A DNA stretch of 30,407 bases from a bacterium (lineage in GTDB: Bacteria; Elusimicrobiota; Elusimicrobia; UBA1565; UBA9628), in the NCBI GenBank assembly GCA_021796015.1, contig JAJYOT010000017.1:1-30407 (forward strand), in the 5' to 3' direction. This document shows, in pieces, positions 4,966-12,994 of the stretch. Made by a program: the position numbers and the translations under genes. Position 1 is the first letter of the stretch, and each line of letters begins with the position of its first letter. Under the pieces are notes generated by a model. It saw only the letters and a list, made by a program, of their open reading frames with translations. It had not been told where the DNA came from and did no database searches.

Positions 4966-5516
4966 ATTTAAAAATCAAGTTGTCGCCAAACCAGCAAAAA
5001 ATGCTTCTAGCGACCTTTCTTTTTATCGGATCGCTGGGTTATCTTTACATCGCTTTTTTCTGGTCTCCTATCTCTCAAAAAGAAGCCGGCCTTCAAAAAC
5101 AAATTCAAGATACCAATTCAAAAATAGAAACCGCGACCAGACAGTCGATGATGATGTCTCACTTAAAGCTTGAGATTTCCCAGCTCAACAAACAGGCGAC
5201 CGAAGTTTCAAGACAAATCCCCAACACAAAAGGAGTGGAAAACACTCTCGTCACTCTCAATGAACTCGCCGCGCGATATAACATTTCCGTAATCAGTTTC
5301 TCCCCAGGAAAGCAGGTCCCCAATCCTTATTTTTTCGAACTCCAATACCCCATGACCATCGAAGGGCAGTTTCACGATATCGGAAAATTCTTCGCGGCTT
5401 TGGCTCTTAAAAAAAGAATTTTTAACATCCGAGACGTCTCCTTTGGTCCCGCGAACAAAGAGACCGGTCTCATGCACGTCAATTTCATTTTATTGGCTTA
5501 TCAATACAAGACATGA
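4962..5516 (+). CDS. pilO: PilO, type IV pilus inner-membrane alignment protein
   Basis: This 184-residue bitopic protein has a short cytoplasmic N-terminus, a membrane helix at about residues 13-32 and a coiled coil at about 40-80. The periplasmic domain contains 'YPMTIEGQFHDIGKFFAAL', typical of PilO. The start overlaps the pilN stop by 4 nt and its own stop overlaps pilP by 4 nt, so translation is probably coupled. It is expected to pair with PilN and bind the PilP-like protein. Confidence 0.92.
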   Translation: MNLKIKLSPNQQKMLLATFLFIGSLGYLYIAFFWSPISQKEAGLQKQIQDTNSKIETATRQSMMMSHLKLEISQLNKQATEVSRQIPNTKGVENTLVTLNELAARYNISVISFSPGKQVPNPYFFELQYPMTIEGQFHDIGKFFAALALKKRIFNIRDVSFGPANKETGLMHVNFILLAYQYKT

Positions 5517-5989
5517 AAAACCTTCTTTTCCTCAGTTTATCTCTTATTCTCGCTGGGAACGCGAGAAGCTCAACGCTCGCGGTTCAAGCGAAAACAAAAC
5601 AGCCTCCTTCCGCTTCAAAACTAGCCATTTCAACCCAAACGTTGACCCCTTCCATGATTTATACTGCCTCCAACCTCAGGGATCCGTTCAGAAAAGCGTC
5701 TATGGGAGGTTCTTCCTCTTCTCCGCAAAAACCCTTTAAATTATCCGACTTTAACATCCACAATCTAACTCTACAGGGGCTGATGGTCGGAACAAAAACA
5801 AAATTCGCCCTTCTCATAGACGCCAATTATGGCACAGGGTTTATTCTTAAGGGCGATCGAATCTATAATTCCAAGGGAAAAGCGATTCCCGGAGTCACCG
5901 GGCGCCTGGATTCTCGGCGAAAAACCGTCTATCTGAAAACTCAAGACGGGGACGTTCAAGTCCTTCGCATGAAGGGAGAAAAACGCTAA
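5513..5989 (+). CDS. pilP: PilP-like type IV pilus protein
   Basis: This 158-residue exported protein has a signal sequence at residues 1-20 or so. The mature part carries 'ASNLRDPFR' (about 52-60) and 'LTLQGLMVGTKTKFALL' with 'GTGFILKGDRI' further on, which is the PilP/HR-type beta domain linking PilO to the secretin. Canonical PilP is a lipoprotein. Here no cysteine lipobox is seen at the signal end, so it is probably soluble periplasmic or anchored by an uncleaved helix. Position between pilO and pilQ supports the call. Confidence 0.85.
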   Translation: MKNLLFLSLSLILAGNARSSTLAVQAKTKQPPSASKLAISTQTLTPSMIYTASNLRDPFRKASMGGSSSSPQKPFKLSDFNIHNLTLQGLMVGTKTKFALLIDANYGTGFILKGDRIYNSKGKAIPGVTGRLDSRRKTVYLKTQDGDVQVLRMKGEKR

Positions 5990-6008
5990 AATGAATGGAG
6001 AAAAAATT

Positions 6009-7931
6009 ATGACCCCTCCGCAAAGTGTTAAGCGCGCCTTGGCGGCAATGCTGATCGTTTTTCAAATCGTTTCTCCATCCTTCATCATGGCCGCCGAGAT
6101 CGCGACGGTTCAATCCGTTCAGGTTTCTCCAGATGAAGTAAAAATCAAGCTTGATCATCCGGAAACCTACGACAGTTTCCTTCTCAAAAGTCCGCCCAGG
6201 CTCGTCGTTGAAATACAAAATTCACGCTATCCATCCCCTAAGAAGAAAGTGAAAGGAAAGGGCCATTATCTCAAGAGCGTACGCATTGCTCAATTCAAAG
6301 ATCACCCCGCTCCTGTCGCCAGAGTGGTCTTTGATCTTAAAGGACTCCAACCTTATCGAATCACAAATCAAGGTTCAGAACTCGTGGTTTTAATTGGGGA
6401 AGACAAGGCCCAAGACACGGGCGTCAGCATGTCCTTGGCCACCGGCCCCATAGCCGGGCTATCGGCGTCGGTAACGCCCCAAACCGCTCCGCCTTCTCTT
6501 CCTAAACTCTCGGTTTCGGAACCCCTCATAAAAAACAAGAAGAGAAACCGCTTTCACCGAAATTCAGGAGAAGGAATTGATATTCTCAGTCACCTCTCCC
6601 GAGAACCCATTTCCCTTGATTTTGACAACACCGACATCAGGGACGTTTTGAGGCTTTTGGCCGCAAAATCTAAAATCAATATCGTCTATGGCCCCGACGT
6701 CAGTGGAAATCTCACTCTCCACCTTGCCCATGTTCCGTTTGATGAGGCCTTTAGGACTGTCCTTGCCATGATGAACCTCTCGACCATGCAGGTAGGAAAC
6801 AATATTTTGAGAATCCTCACTCCTGCCGCCCTTGTCAAATCCCAAGCGACCGCCGCGACCGTGACCAAGGTCCTGACGCTCAATTACACCAAAGCCTCCG
6901 ACATTCTACCGGAAATAAACGCCGTTAACACCGCCCAGGGAATCAAGGGAACGACCTTAGCCGACGCTAAAACTAATTCTTTGATTGTAACAGCCCCTCT
7001 TGAGGCCGTCGCCGCGACCGAGAGATTAGTCAAGGAACTCGATGTCCGCCCCAAACAAGTCCTCATTGAAACCAAACTTGTCGAAGTCAGCCTCAATAAT
7101 AATCTCAATCTTGGCGTTCAATGGGATTACCAAGGCGTCAACAATAGCAATATCGGCGGGTCAAATGGGCAGAATTTAATTGGAACAATTACCCCGCCCA
7201 ATTCTCTCAACTCGACCACCCAAACCCCGTTTCTCACCAATCCGAATCTAACGAACGGCGCGGGAGCGACTGGAGTCATGCCGATGCCGACCTCCGGCGC
7301 CATGACGACGGTCACCAACGCCATCGCCAGAGGCACGGGAGTCAATCTTCCCGCCTCGACTATTTTTGGCGAATTGACCCTCGGCCGCATCACCAACAGT
7401 ATGTTTTTGAGCGCGACACTTTCCGCCGCAGCCGCGGAAGGAAAACTCAAGGTTCTTTCTGATCCCAAAATCGCGACCTTAAACAACCAGGCTGCCAACA
7501 TCAACGTCACGACCCAGATTCCTTATGTGACCGCCAACGTGATTGCGGGCGGGCTTGGAACCCAAACTCAAACCGTTACCTATGTCACAACCGGAATTCA
7601 ACTTTCCGTGACTCCGACCATTAACGCAGACGGACGAATTACTCTTGTCATCAACCCCAATGTCAGCCAGCCCTCCGTCACCGTTGCTGGAAACGCCGCC
7701 ACCGGAGCCCCGGCCATTGATTCCCGCATCGCCCAAACCACCGTTTTGGTTCGAGATGGAGAAACCATCGTCATTGGCGGTCTTATTCATGATTCCGTCA
7801 CCAATCAAATAGCCAAGGTTCCGATCTTGGGAGATATTCCTATTTTAGGATGGTTGTTTAAAAGCAAAAGTGTTGTCCGCGTGAGAAACGAGCTTCTAAT
7901 TTTCGTCACCCCAAAAATTTTGGCTGATTAA
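6009..7931 (+). CDS. pilQ: PilQ, type IV pilus outer-membrane secretin
   Basis: PilQ forms the outer-membrane ring through which the pilus passes. The 640-residue protein has a signal peptide ending near 'SFIMAAE', then an AMIN domain (about residues 30-130) that binds peptidoglycan. A secretin N0/STN domain follows ('ISLDFDNTDIRDVLRLLAA', about 200-280), then an N1 domain ('VLTLNYTKASDILPEINAV', about 285-365) and the C-terminal secretin barrel ending in 'VPILGDIPILGWLFKSKSV'. A stretch rich in Asn, Thr and Gly at about 375-450 is an insertion of uncertain role. I prefer ATG 6009 because GGAG lies 8 nt upstream; ATG 5991, in frame, adds six residues but has poor ribosome-site spacing. Only one AMIN domain is seen. 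Confidence 0.95.
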   Translation: MTPPQSVKRALAAMLIVFQIVSPSFIMAAEIATVQSVQVSPDEVKIKLDHPETYDSFLLKSPPRLVVEIQNSRYPSPKKKVKGKGHYLKSVRIAQFKDHPAPVARVVFDLKGLQPYRITNQGSELVVLIGEDKAQDTGVSMSLATGPIAGLSASVTPQTAPPSLPKLSVSEPLIKNKKRNRFHRNSGEGIDILSHLSREPISLDFDNTDIRDVLRLLAAKSKINIVYGPDVSGNLTLHLAHVPFDEAFRTVLAMMNLSTMQVGNNILRILTPAALVKSQATAATVTKVLTLNYTKASDILPEINAVNTAQGIKGTTLADAKTNSLIVTAPLEAVAATERLVKELDVRPKQVLIETKLVEVSLNNNLNLGVQWDYQGVNNSNIGGSNGQNLIGTITPPNSLNSTTQTPFLTNPNLTNGAGATGVMPMPTSGAMTTVTNAIARGTGVNLPASTIFGELTLGRITNSMFLSATLSAAAAEGKLKVLSDPKIATLNNQAANINVTTQIPYVTANVIAGGLGTQTQTVTYVTTGIQLSVTPTINADGRITLVINPNVSQPSVTVAGNAATGAPAIDSRIAQTTVLVRDGETIVIGGLIHDSVTNQIAKVPILGDIPILGWLFKSKSVVRVRNELLIFVTPKILAD

Positions 7932-7934
7932 TCC

Positions 7935-9347
7935 GTGCTTGCCTTTTGGATTTCCGGCCTCCTATCCCTCGGTCCCGTTCTGGGCGGACTCCTCGAACCC
8001 GCAAACTCATCCTTATTTTTTTCCCTGGCAAGCCTGATCTTGGGGATTGAAAGCGCTTGGCTTATCTGGAAGAATGACCTTAGAATTCCCCACATCCATC
8101 TGGCGGCATGGGCGGCCTTTTTAAGCCTCTTATCTTTTATTTCCGCCTATTTTGCTCCGATTCCAGAGGAGTCTTTTATCGCATGGAGAATGCTGGTCCT
8201 TGGATTATTGATCATCCCCCTGACGACTCTCATTCCAGAGAAGTCTCGCTTGAGGATCGAACAATCTATCTTTCTAAGCGGCTATATTCTCTGCGCCTAT
8301 GCTATCCTTCAAATTCTTATTTCCAAGCATTTAGAGGTTTCTTCTTTTTTCCCCAACCCCAACATTTTCGCGGGCTTTATCGTTCTCGTTTTACCATTGG
8401 CTTGGGAACAAAAGAAAATATCTTTAGCCTCCTGTTTAACGTTGATGCTGCTTGCGACTAAAAGCGTTGGGGCGTGGATCAGCCTTGCCGCCGCGGCATT
8501 AATCTTACAAAAGCAAATACCCAAGAAGATTAAAATGGGCGCATTTTTTGTTTTCTCTATCTGCGCCGTCCTGATTTTTAAAAAACCTAATTTTGATTTT
8601 CAAAATCGCTGGGTTTGGTGGCAGGCGGCTTTATGCGTAATTTTAAAAAGGCCTTGGCTCGGAACTGGTCCGGGAATTTTAACCTACATCATACCTATCG
8701 AAGTTTCCCGTCATTTATTGAGGTCTCTTTATGCTCATGAGTTTTATCTCCAAACCGCCGCGGAATGCGGACTTAGTTATCTTTTCATTTTCCTAGTAGG
8801 ATTGTTTTTCTTTTTTCCAAGATCTCCCATGCGGCGCCTGGCCGTTCTCGCCTCTCTAATCCTTGGGCTTTGGGATTATTCTCTATCGGTTCCAGCCATT
8901 TCTTTTATTTTCTGCTACTTGGCCGCCTCGGAAACCCCCCAAGAAAAACGAGCGCTTTCTCTGGCGGAACTAAGATTTCCGCTTGCCCTTCTGATTTTAG
9001 TTTTTAGCCTTGCCTTATCCCGTCCGGCCTGGGCGCGCTGGAAAGAAGAAAGGCTTAAATCGGAAGGTATTTCGCTTTTTAACAGCAACGCCCCGATTGG
9101 GCAAGTTCGTCAAAAATTCATGGAAGCCCTTTCCTGGGCACCGGACGCCGATGTCGAGAGGCTCGTCGCCGAAATAGATTTCCGTAAGCGCGATTTTGTA
9201 AATTCAGCCGCGCACTGGGAAAAGGCCGCTCAGGAAAACCCTTGCCGCCCCTCAACCTGGAAAGCCTTGGAAAACGCCTATCAACTACTGGGAAAAAAAG
9301 CGCGGGCGCAAGAGGCCTTAAACAAAAGCATGCACGCCTGTTTATGA
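7935..9347 (+). CDS. O-antigen ligase-like (Wzy/WaaL/PglL-type) membrane protein with C-terminal TPR
   Basis: A polytopic membrane protein of 470 residues with about ten helices. It has 'FFPNPNIFAGFIVLVLPLAW' in the middle and 'NRWVWWQAALCVILKRPWLGTGPG...YAHEFYLQTAAECGLSYLF', the Wzy_C-type loop with a conserved His before a helix. The last 90 residues hold TPR-like helices. Family members polymerise O-units, ligate glycan to lipid A core, or transfer glycan to pilin. Start is GTG 7935, three bases after the pilQ stop. That tight link to the pilus genes makes pilin O-oligosaccharyltransferase an attractive but unproven option. Confidence 0.82.
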   Translation: MLAFWISGLLSLGPVLGGLLEPANSSLFFSLASLILGIESAWLIWKNDLRIPHIHLAAWAAFLSLLSFISAYFAPIPEESFIAWRMLVLGLLIIPLTTLIPEKSRLRIEQSIFLSGYILCAYAILQILISKHLEVSSFFPNPNIFAGFIVLVLPLAWEQKKISLASCLTLMLLATKSVGAWISLAAAALILQKQIPKKIKMGAFFVFSICAVLIFKKPNFDFQNRWVWWQAALCVILKRPWLGTGPGILTYIIPIEVSRHLLRSLYAHEFYLQTAAECGLSYLFIFLVGLFFFFPRSPMRRLAVLASLILGLWDYSLSVPAISFIFCYLAASETPQEKRALSLAELRFPLALLILVFSLALSRPAWARWKEERLKSEGISLFNSNAPIGQVRQKFMEALSWAPDADVERLVAEIDFRKRDFVNSAAHWEKAAQENPCRPSTWKALENAYQLLGKKARAQEALNKSMHACL

Positions 9348-11314
9348 TTCGGACAAACTCCTTTAGTCGCGCCGCGATTTTTTTCGCCGTTGTCTGCCTT
9401 GCCCCATTTTTATTTCATTTTATGCGCGGGCTGTCTCCTTTTTGGGGAGACCTGACCTATCTCCAACACCCTTGGCGAGTTTTTGACAGTCAAAAATTAA
9501 TGACCGGAAGGCTTCCCCTTTGGAACCCTTATCTTTATTTTGGAATGCCGCAAATGGCCGCCATGCAAGACGGACTCTTCTATCCCGCCTCTATCCTTTT
9601 CGATTTATTTCGATTTCCTAACGGGCTTTTTTTCTTTCATGTCTTCCATTATTGGCTGGCTTGTTTTCTGTGTTACTTATGGATTCGCTCTTTAGGTTTT
9701 TCTCATGCCTCGGGGCTTAGCGCGGGGCTCATCTGGGGACTCAGTGGAATAGCTCTGAGCCGAGAACCCTTCCTCAATCATTTGTCTTCCTTATCCATGT
9801 TTCCGGCTCTTTTTTTATTTTTAGATATTCCACTTCTCTTTGCTCTGACGCTGAGTTTGCTCTTTTTTGGCGGATATCCGCCCTTTTTAGCCGGCGCCCT
9901 ATTTTCAACCGTATTAATTATTTGGACGACCCGATCGGAAGAAAAAAAATCTTTTCTTCTCTTTCTCCGGGGAAGCGTTCTCTCCCTGGGATTTTCCGCC
10001 GCGCTTTTTTTTCCGGCGCGAGAACTGTTTCAACATTCTGTTCGCGCTCTCGGCATCTCAACTTCCGAGGCCTTTCAATTCCACCTCACCATGTCCGATT
10101 TACCGCAATGGATCAGCCCCGTTTTCGGCGGCATTAAAAACTTTAATCCTGCCGTTCATTGGTGGACCTGCCTCTATTTAGGGTTTAGCGGTTTCTTTCT
10201 TCTCATACTCGGACTGACTCAAACATCTCTCAAGAAAAGATTTTTCTTACTCTTATGGATACTAACCATTCTCATTCTCAGCCTTGCAGGTTCCAACATT
10301 TTTTCTTCTTATCTTTGGCTTCATATTCCTGGGCTCAAATTCGTTCGCTATCCTGGAAATATTTCTTACCTTCTTCTGCCTCCGGCAGCGCTAGCCGTCG
10401 CGTTTGGAGTCAAGACTTTGGCTCAAAAGCTCCGCATTGGGTCCTGGCTTCCGGCTGTTTTGCTCTCCGCGGAACTTTTATTTTACGCTTGGAACGCATT
10501 TCCCCTCATATCTTCCTCCTTTTTTGCGTTCAAGGGCCCCCTGACTGAATTTCTCCAAAACAATCTCGGAAACAACCGCTATCTTCTTTCTCCTTTAGCT
10601 CTTGAAAAATCCTCCGGCCAAGGATTTTGGGACTGGAAAAGCCGCTTATATGGGCTGACCAACTCCCCGTTTCAACTTTCTGCCGCCGGGAATTTTGGGC
10701 AGCCCTTGGTTCCCAAAAATAATTACGCCCTCATGAATTTTCTCTATGGAACCCAAGGGCTTAAAAACGTTTCGCAAATCATGCCCTGGGCCGACATTCA
10801 ATATCTGCTAGCCCCATCAAAAATTTTTCTCTCTCAAGGCCTAAAATATCAAAGACCGTTGATTTGGGAAATGTATGAGACCGTATCCGAAAAAAATTTA
10901 AGCCGAGCCTATTTTCTTTCGCCCAAAGAAGGCCAGAATTTTCCCTTGGGCCTGACCGCTCCAAGAACGGATATTGCGCTTAACCCCCTCAAAATCCAAA
11001 AGACTCAAGGCGTCGAGGGATACCATATTTTCGGAAACGGACGTTCCGGGTGGGTTTTTATTTCCGAGCCCAAATATCCGGGGTGGAAAATAGAACTTCA
11101 AGCCGACGGGCAGACAAAAACCGTCCAAAGCTTACCCGCCCTTAAAGCCTTTCAAAAAGTTCAAGTTCCCAAGGGATGGTCCGCTCTATTTCTTATTTAT
11201 CATTCCACCACCGTTTATGCTGGGCTCCTCATCACTATTTTTTCTTTTCTCTTCTTGTTTTTCTACGCCGTTTCTAAAATGGGACAATTAAGTCATGAGA
11301 ATTCTTCTCATTAA
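9344..11314 (+). CDS. YfhO-family membrane protein (GT-C-like), copy 1
   Basis: A 656-residue polytopic protein. The N-terminal helix is followed by 'DLTYLQHPWR' and 'LPLWNPYLYFGMPQMAAMQD', the YfhO signature in the first periplasmic loop. About twelve membrane helices follow. Near the C-terminus lies 'SEPKYPGWKIELQADGQ', the YfhO soluble-domain hallmark, before a last helix. YfhO proteins are GT-C-like and are linked to adding sugars to surface polymers from polyprenyl-phosphate donors. The ATG at 9344 overlaps the previous stop (ATGA). An in-frame extension to 9242 exists but lies inside the previous gene. It shares layout with 12991-14856. Confidence 0.85.
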   Translation: MIRTNSFSRAAIFFAVVCLAPFLFHFMRGLSPFWGDLTYLQHPWRVFDSQKLMTGRLPLWNPYLYFGMPQMAAMQDGLFYPASILFDLFRFPNGLFFFHVFHYWLACFLCYLWIRSLGFSHASGLSAGLIWGLSGIALSREPFLNHLSSLSMFPALFLFLDIPLLFALTLSLLFFGGYPPFLAGALFSTVLIIWTTRSEEKKSFLLFLRGSVLSLGFSAALFFPARELFQHSVRALGISTSEAFQFHLTMSDLPQWISPVFGGIKNFNPAVHWWTCLYLGFSGFFLLILGLTQTSLKKRFFLLLWILTILILSLAGSNIFSSYLWLHIPGLKFVRYPGNISYLLLPPAALAVAFGVKTLAQKLRIGSWLPAVLLSAELLFYAWNAFPLISSSFFAFKGPLTEFLQNNLGNNRYLLSPLALEKSSGQGFWDWKSRLYGLTNSPFQLSAAGNFGQPLVPKNNYALMNFLYGTQGLKNVSQIMPWADIQYLLAPSKIFLSQGLKYQRPLIWEMYETVSEKNLSRAYFLSPKEGQNFPLGLTAPRTDIALNPLKIQKTQGVEGYHIFGNGRSGWVFISEPKYPGWKIELQADGQTKTVQSLPALKAFQKVQVPKGWSALFLIYHSTTVYAGLLITIFSFLFLFFYAVSKMGQLSHENSSH

Positions 11315-12287
11315 AACCGGCGCCCTAGGGGACGTTCTAAGAACAACCGCTTTGATCCCGCCGCTACGGCACGCCTATGGCGAAAAAATTTGCTGGTTGA
11401 CATCCAAGGCGGCCAAACCGCTTTTAGAGGGAAATCCCGCCATCAATAAAATTTTTACTGATCCTCAAAAGATCCATCAGAAATTCGATTGGGTTTTAAG
11501 TCTTGAGGAAAACAGAAGACTCGCTTTCTTGGCTCAAAAACTCTCCCTCAAAAAGATCACGGGGGTTGTTTGCCAAGGCAAACGCTTGTCTTACACCCCA
11601 GACAGCTCTCCGTATTACCAAATGAGCCTTTTAAATCCTGATAAAAAGAAGGCCGACGCACTTAAATCGAAAAATCAGAAAACTTTTTTAGAGCTATGGC
11701 TTTCTCTTTTGGGGCTACCGCGATTTAAAAAGAGCGCGCTCGCGCAACCTCAAATTTTTTTAAAAGAATCTGACCGCAAAACCGCGCTTAGTTTTGCTCA
11801 GGAACATAATCTCCCCAATAGCCTCATCGGATTTAACCCGGGAGCGGGAAGCCGCTGGCCCTCAAAAGAATTGTCCGTCCAAAAGTCGCGGGAGATTCTA
11901 AAAAAATTGGCCGCGCTTAAAAAGCCCATTCTTCTCCTGGGTGGTCATGAGGAGAAAGCACGAAACCAAAAAATCGCAAGGAGTCTGCCCCATGTCTTTT
12001 TAACTCCCGTTTTGCCGCTTAAACCCTTTGCCGCGCTGATCGATCTTTGTCAACTAGTGATTACCACCGACAGCCTCGCCTTTCATATCGCCACCGCGCT
12101 TAAAAAAAAGGTCTTGGTTCTCATCGGTCCAACTTCCTCATCCGAGCTCGATGTTTTCGGAAAAGGCGAGAGAATTGCCGTCCCCTTCTGTTCCTGCTTT
12201 TACCGGCCTTCTTGTTTGAGAAGAAAAAGTTGCCTCAACTCTCTCTCCCCTTCCCTCATAATTTCCGCCGTTTTGCGAAATCTATGA
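11295..12287 (+). CDS. GT9 family glycosyltransferase (heptosyltransferase-like)
   Basis: A 330-residue GT-B enzyme of family 9, as in ADP-heptose:LPS heptosyltransferases. N-terminal 'MRILLIKTGALGDVLRTTAL' is the GT9 opening. 'IGFNPGAGSRWPSKEL' and 'LVITTDSLAFHIATALKKK...LIGPT' form the nucleotide-sugar site. The end carries four cysteines (FCSCFYRPSCLRRKSCL), common in this family. It is cytoplasmic or peripheral and adds a core sugar; the donor is unknown. The start lies 20 nt inside the preceding gene. The stop overlaps the next start (ATGA). Confidence 0.9.
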   Translation: MRILLIKTGALGDVLRTTALIPPLRHAYGEKICWLTSKAAKPLLEGNPAINKIFTDPQKIHQKFDWVLSLEENRRLAFLAQKLSLKKITGVVCQGKRLSYTPDSSPYYQMSLLNPDKKKADALKSKNQKTFLELWLSLLGLPRFKKSALAQPQIFLKESDRKTALSFAQEHNLPNSLIGFNPGAGSRWPSKELSVQKSREILKKLAALKKPILLLGGHEEKARNQKIARSLPHVFLTPVLPLKPFAALIDLCQLVITTDSLAFHIATALKKKVLVLIGPTSSSELDVFGKGERIAVPFCSCFYRPSCLRRKSCLNSLSPSLIISAVLRNL

Positions 12288-12994
12288 GCCTCCGCACCCT
12301 AGTCTGCGTTCCGACTTATTGCGAAGCGGAAAATATCGCGCGCCTCATCCAGGAAGTATTTTTCTTAAAGATTTCCGGGCTTGAGATATTGGTCATAGAC
12401 GATGCCAGCCCGGACAAAACCGCCGAGATTGCAGAGAGTCTCAAAAGTCGTCACCCCGGCATTCGAGTGTTAAGACGCGCTCCACCTTACGGACGAGGAG
12501 CCGCCGGTCGAGAGGCCTTTCTCTACGCGCTTAAAGAAAATTTTGATATTGCCATTGAGATGGACGCCGATTTCTCTCATCATCCCAAGGACATTCCCCG
12601 CCTTTTAGAGGCGCTGACCCATTCCGATCTCGCCATCGGTTCTCGTTTTGTCCAAGGAGGTTCTGACGCAGAACGCCCGAAAGGACGTCAAATTCTGACT
12701 CAATGCGCCAATTTATACGCGCGCACTCTTCTAAGAATTCCCGTTGAAGACTCTAATTCCGGATACCGCGCCTGGAGTCGCCGCGCGCTCGAAGCGATTG
12801 ACCCCAAAACCTTGCGCGCGCGCGGCCCCGCCATCGTCCATGAAGCTCTCTTTAGAGCCGCTCGAAAAAAAATCAGGATACAGGAGATTCCCATTCATTT
12901 TGTCGACAGAAAAGAAGGGCTTTCAAAGCTCAATTGGGCGAAACTTGTTTATGGATATTTTTGGATATTGCGTTTGGCCGTCTTGGGAAGATGA
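12284..12994 (+). CDS. GT2 polyprenyl-phosphate mannosyltransferase (DPM1-like)
   Basis: A soluble GT-A enzyme of 236 residues. Motifs are 'VCVPTYCEAENI' near the N-terminus, 'LVIDDASPDKTAEIAESL' (nucleotide binding), 'EMDADFSHHPKDIPRLL' (DxD metal site) and 'LAIGSRFVQGG'. These match dolichol/polyprenol-phosphate mannose synthases, with no C-terminal membrane domain. It would move a sugar from a nucleotide donor to polyprenyl phosphate, supplying GT-C enzymes such as the two YfhO proteins on either side. ATG 12284 overlaps the preceding stop. An upstream extension to 12212 lies in the GT9 coding region. Confidence 0.9.
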   Translation: MSLRTLVCVPTYCEAENIARLIQEVFFLKISGLEILVIDDASPDKTAEIAESLKSRHPGIRVLRRAPPYGRGAAGREAFLYALKENFDIAIEMDADFSHHPKDIPRLLEALTHSDLAIGSRFVQGGSDAERPKGRQILTQCANLYARTLLRIPVEDSNSGYRAWSRRALEAIDPKTLRARGPAIVHEALFRAARKKIRIQEIPIHFVDRKEGLSKLNWAKLVYGYFWILRLAVLGR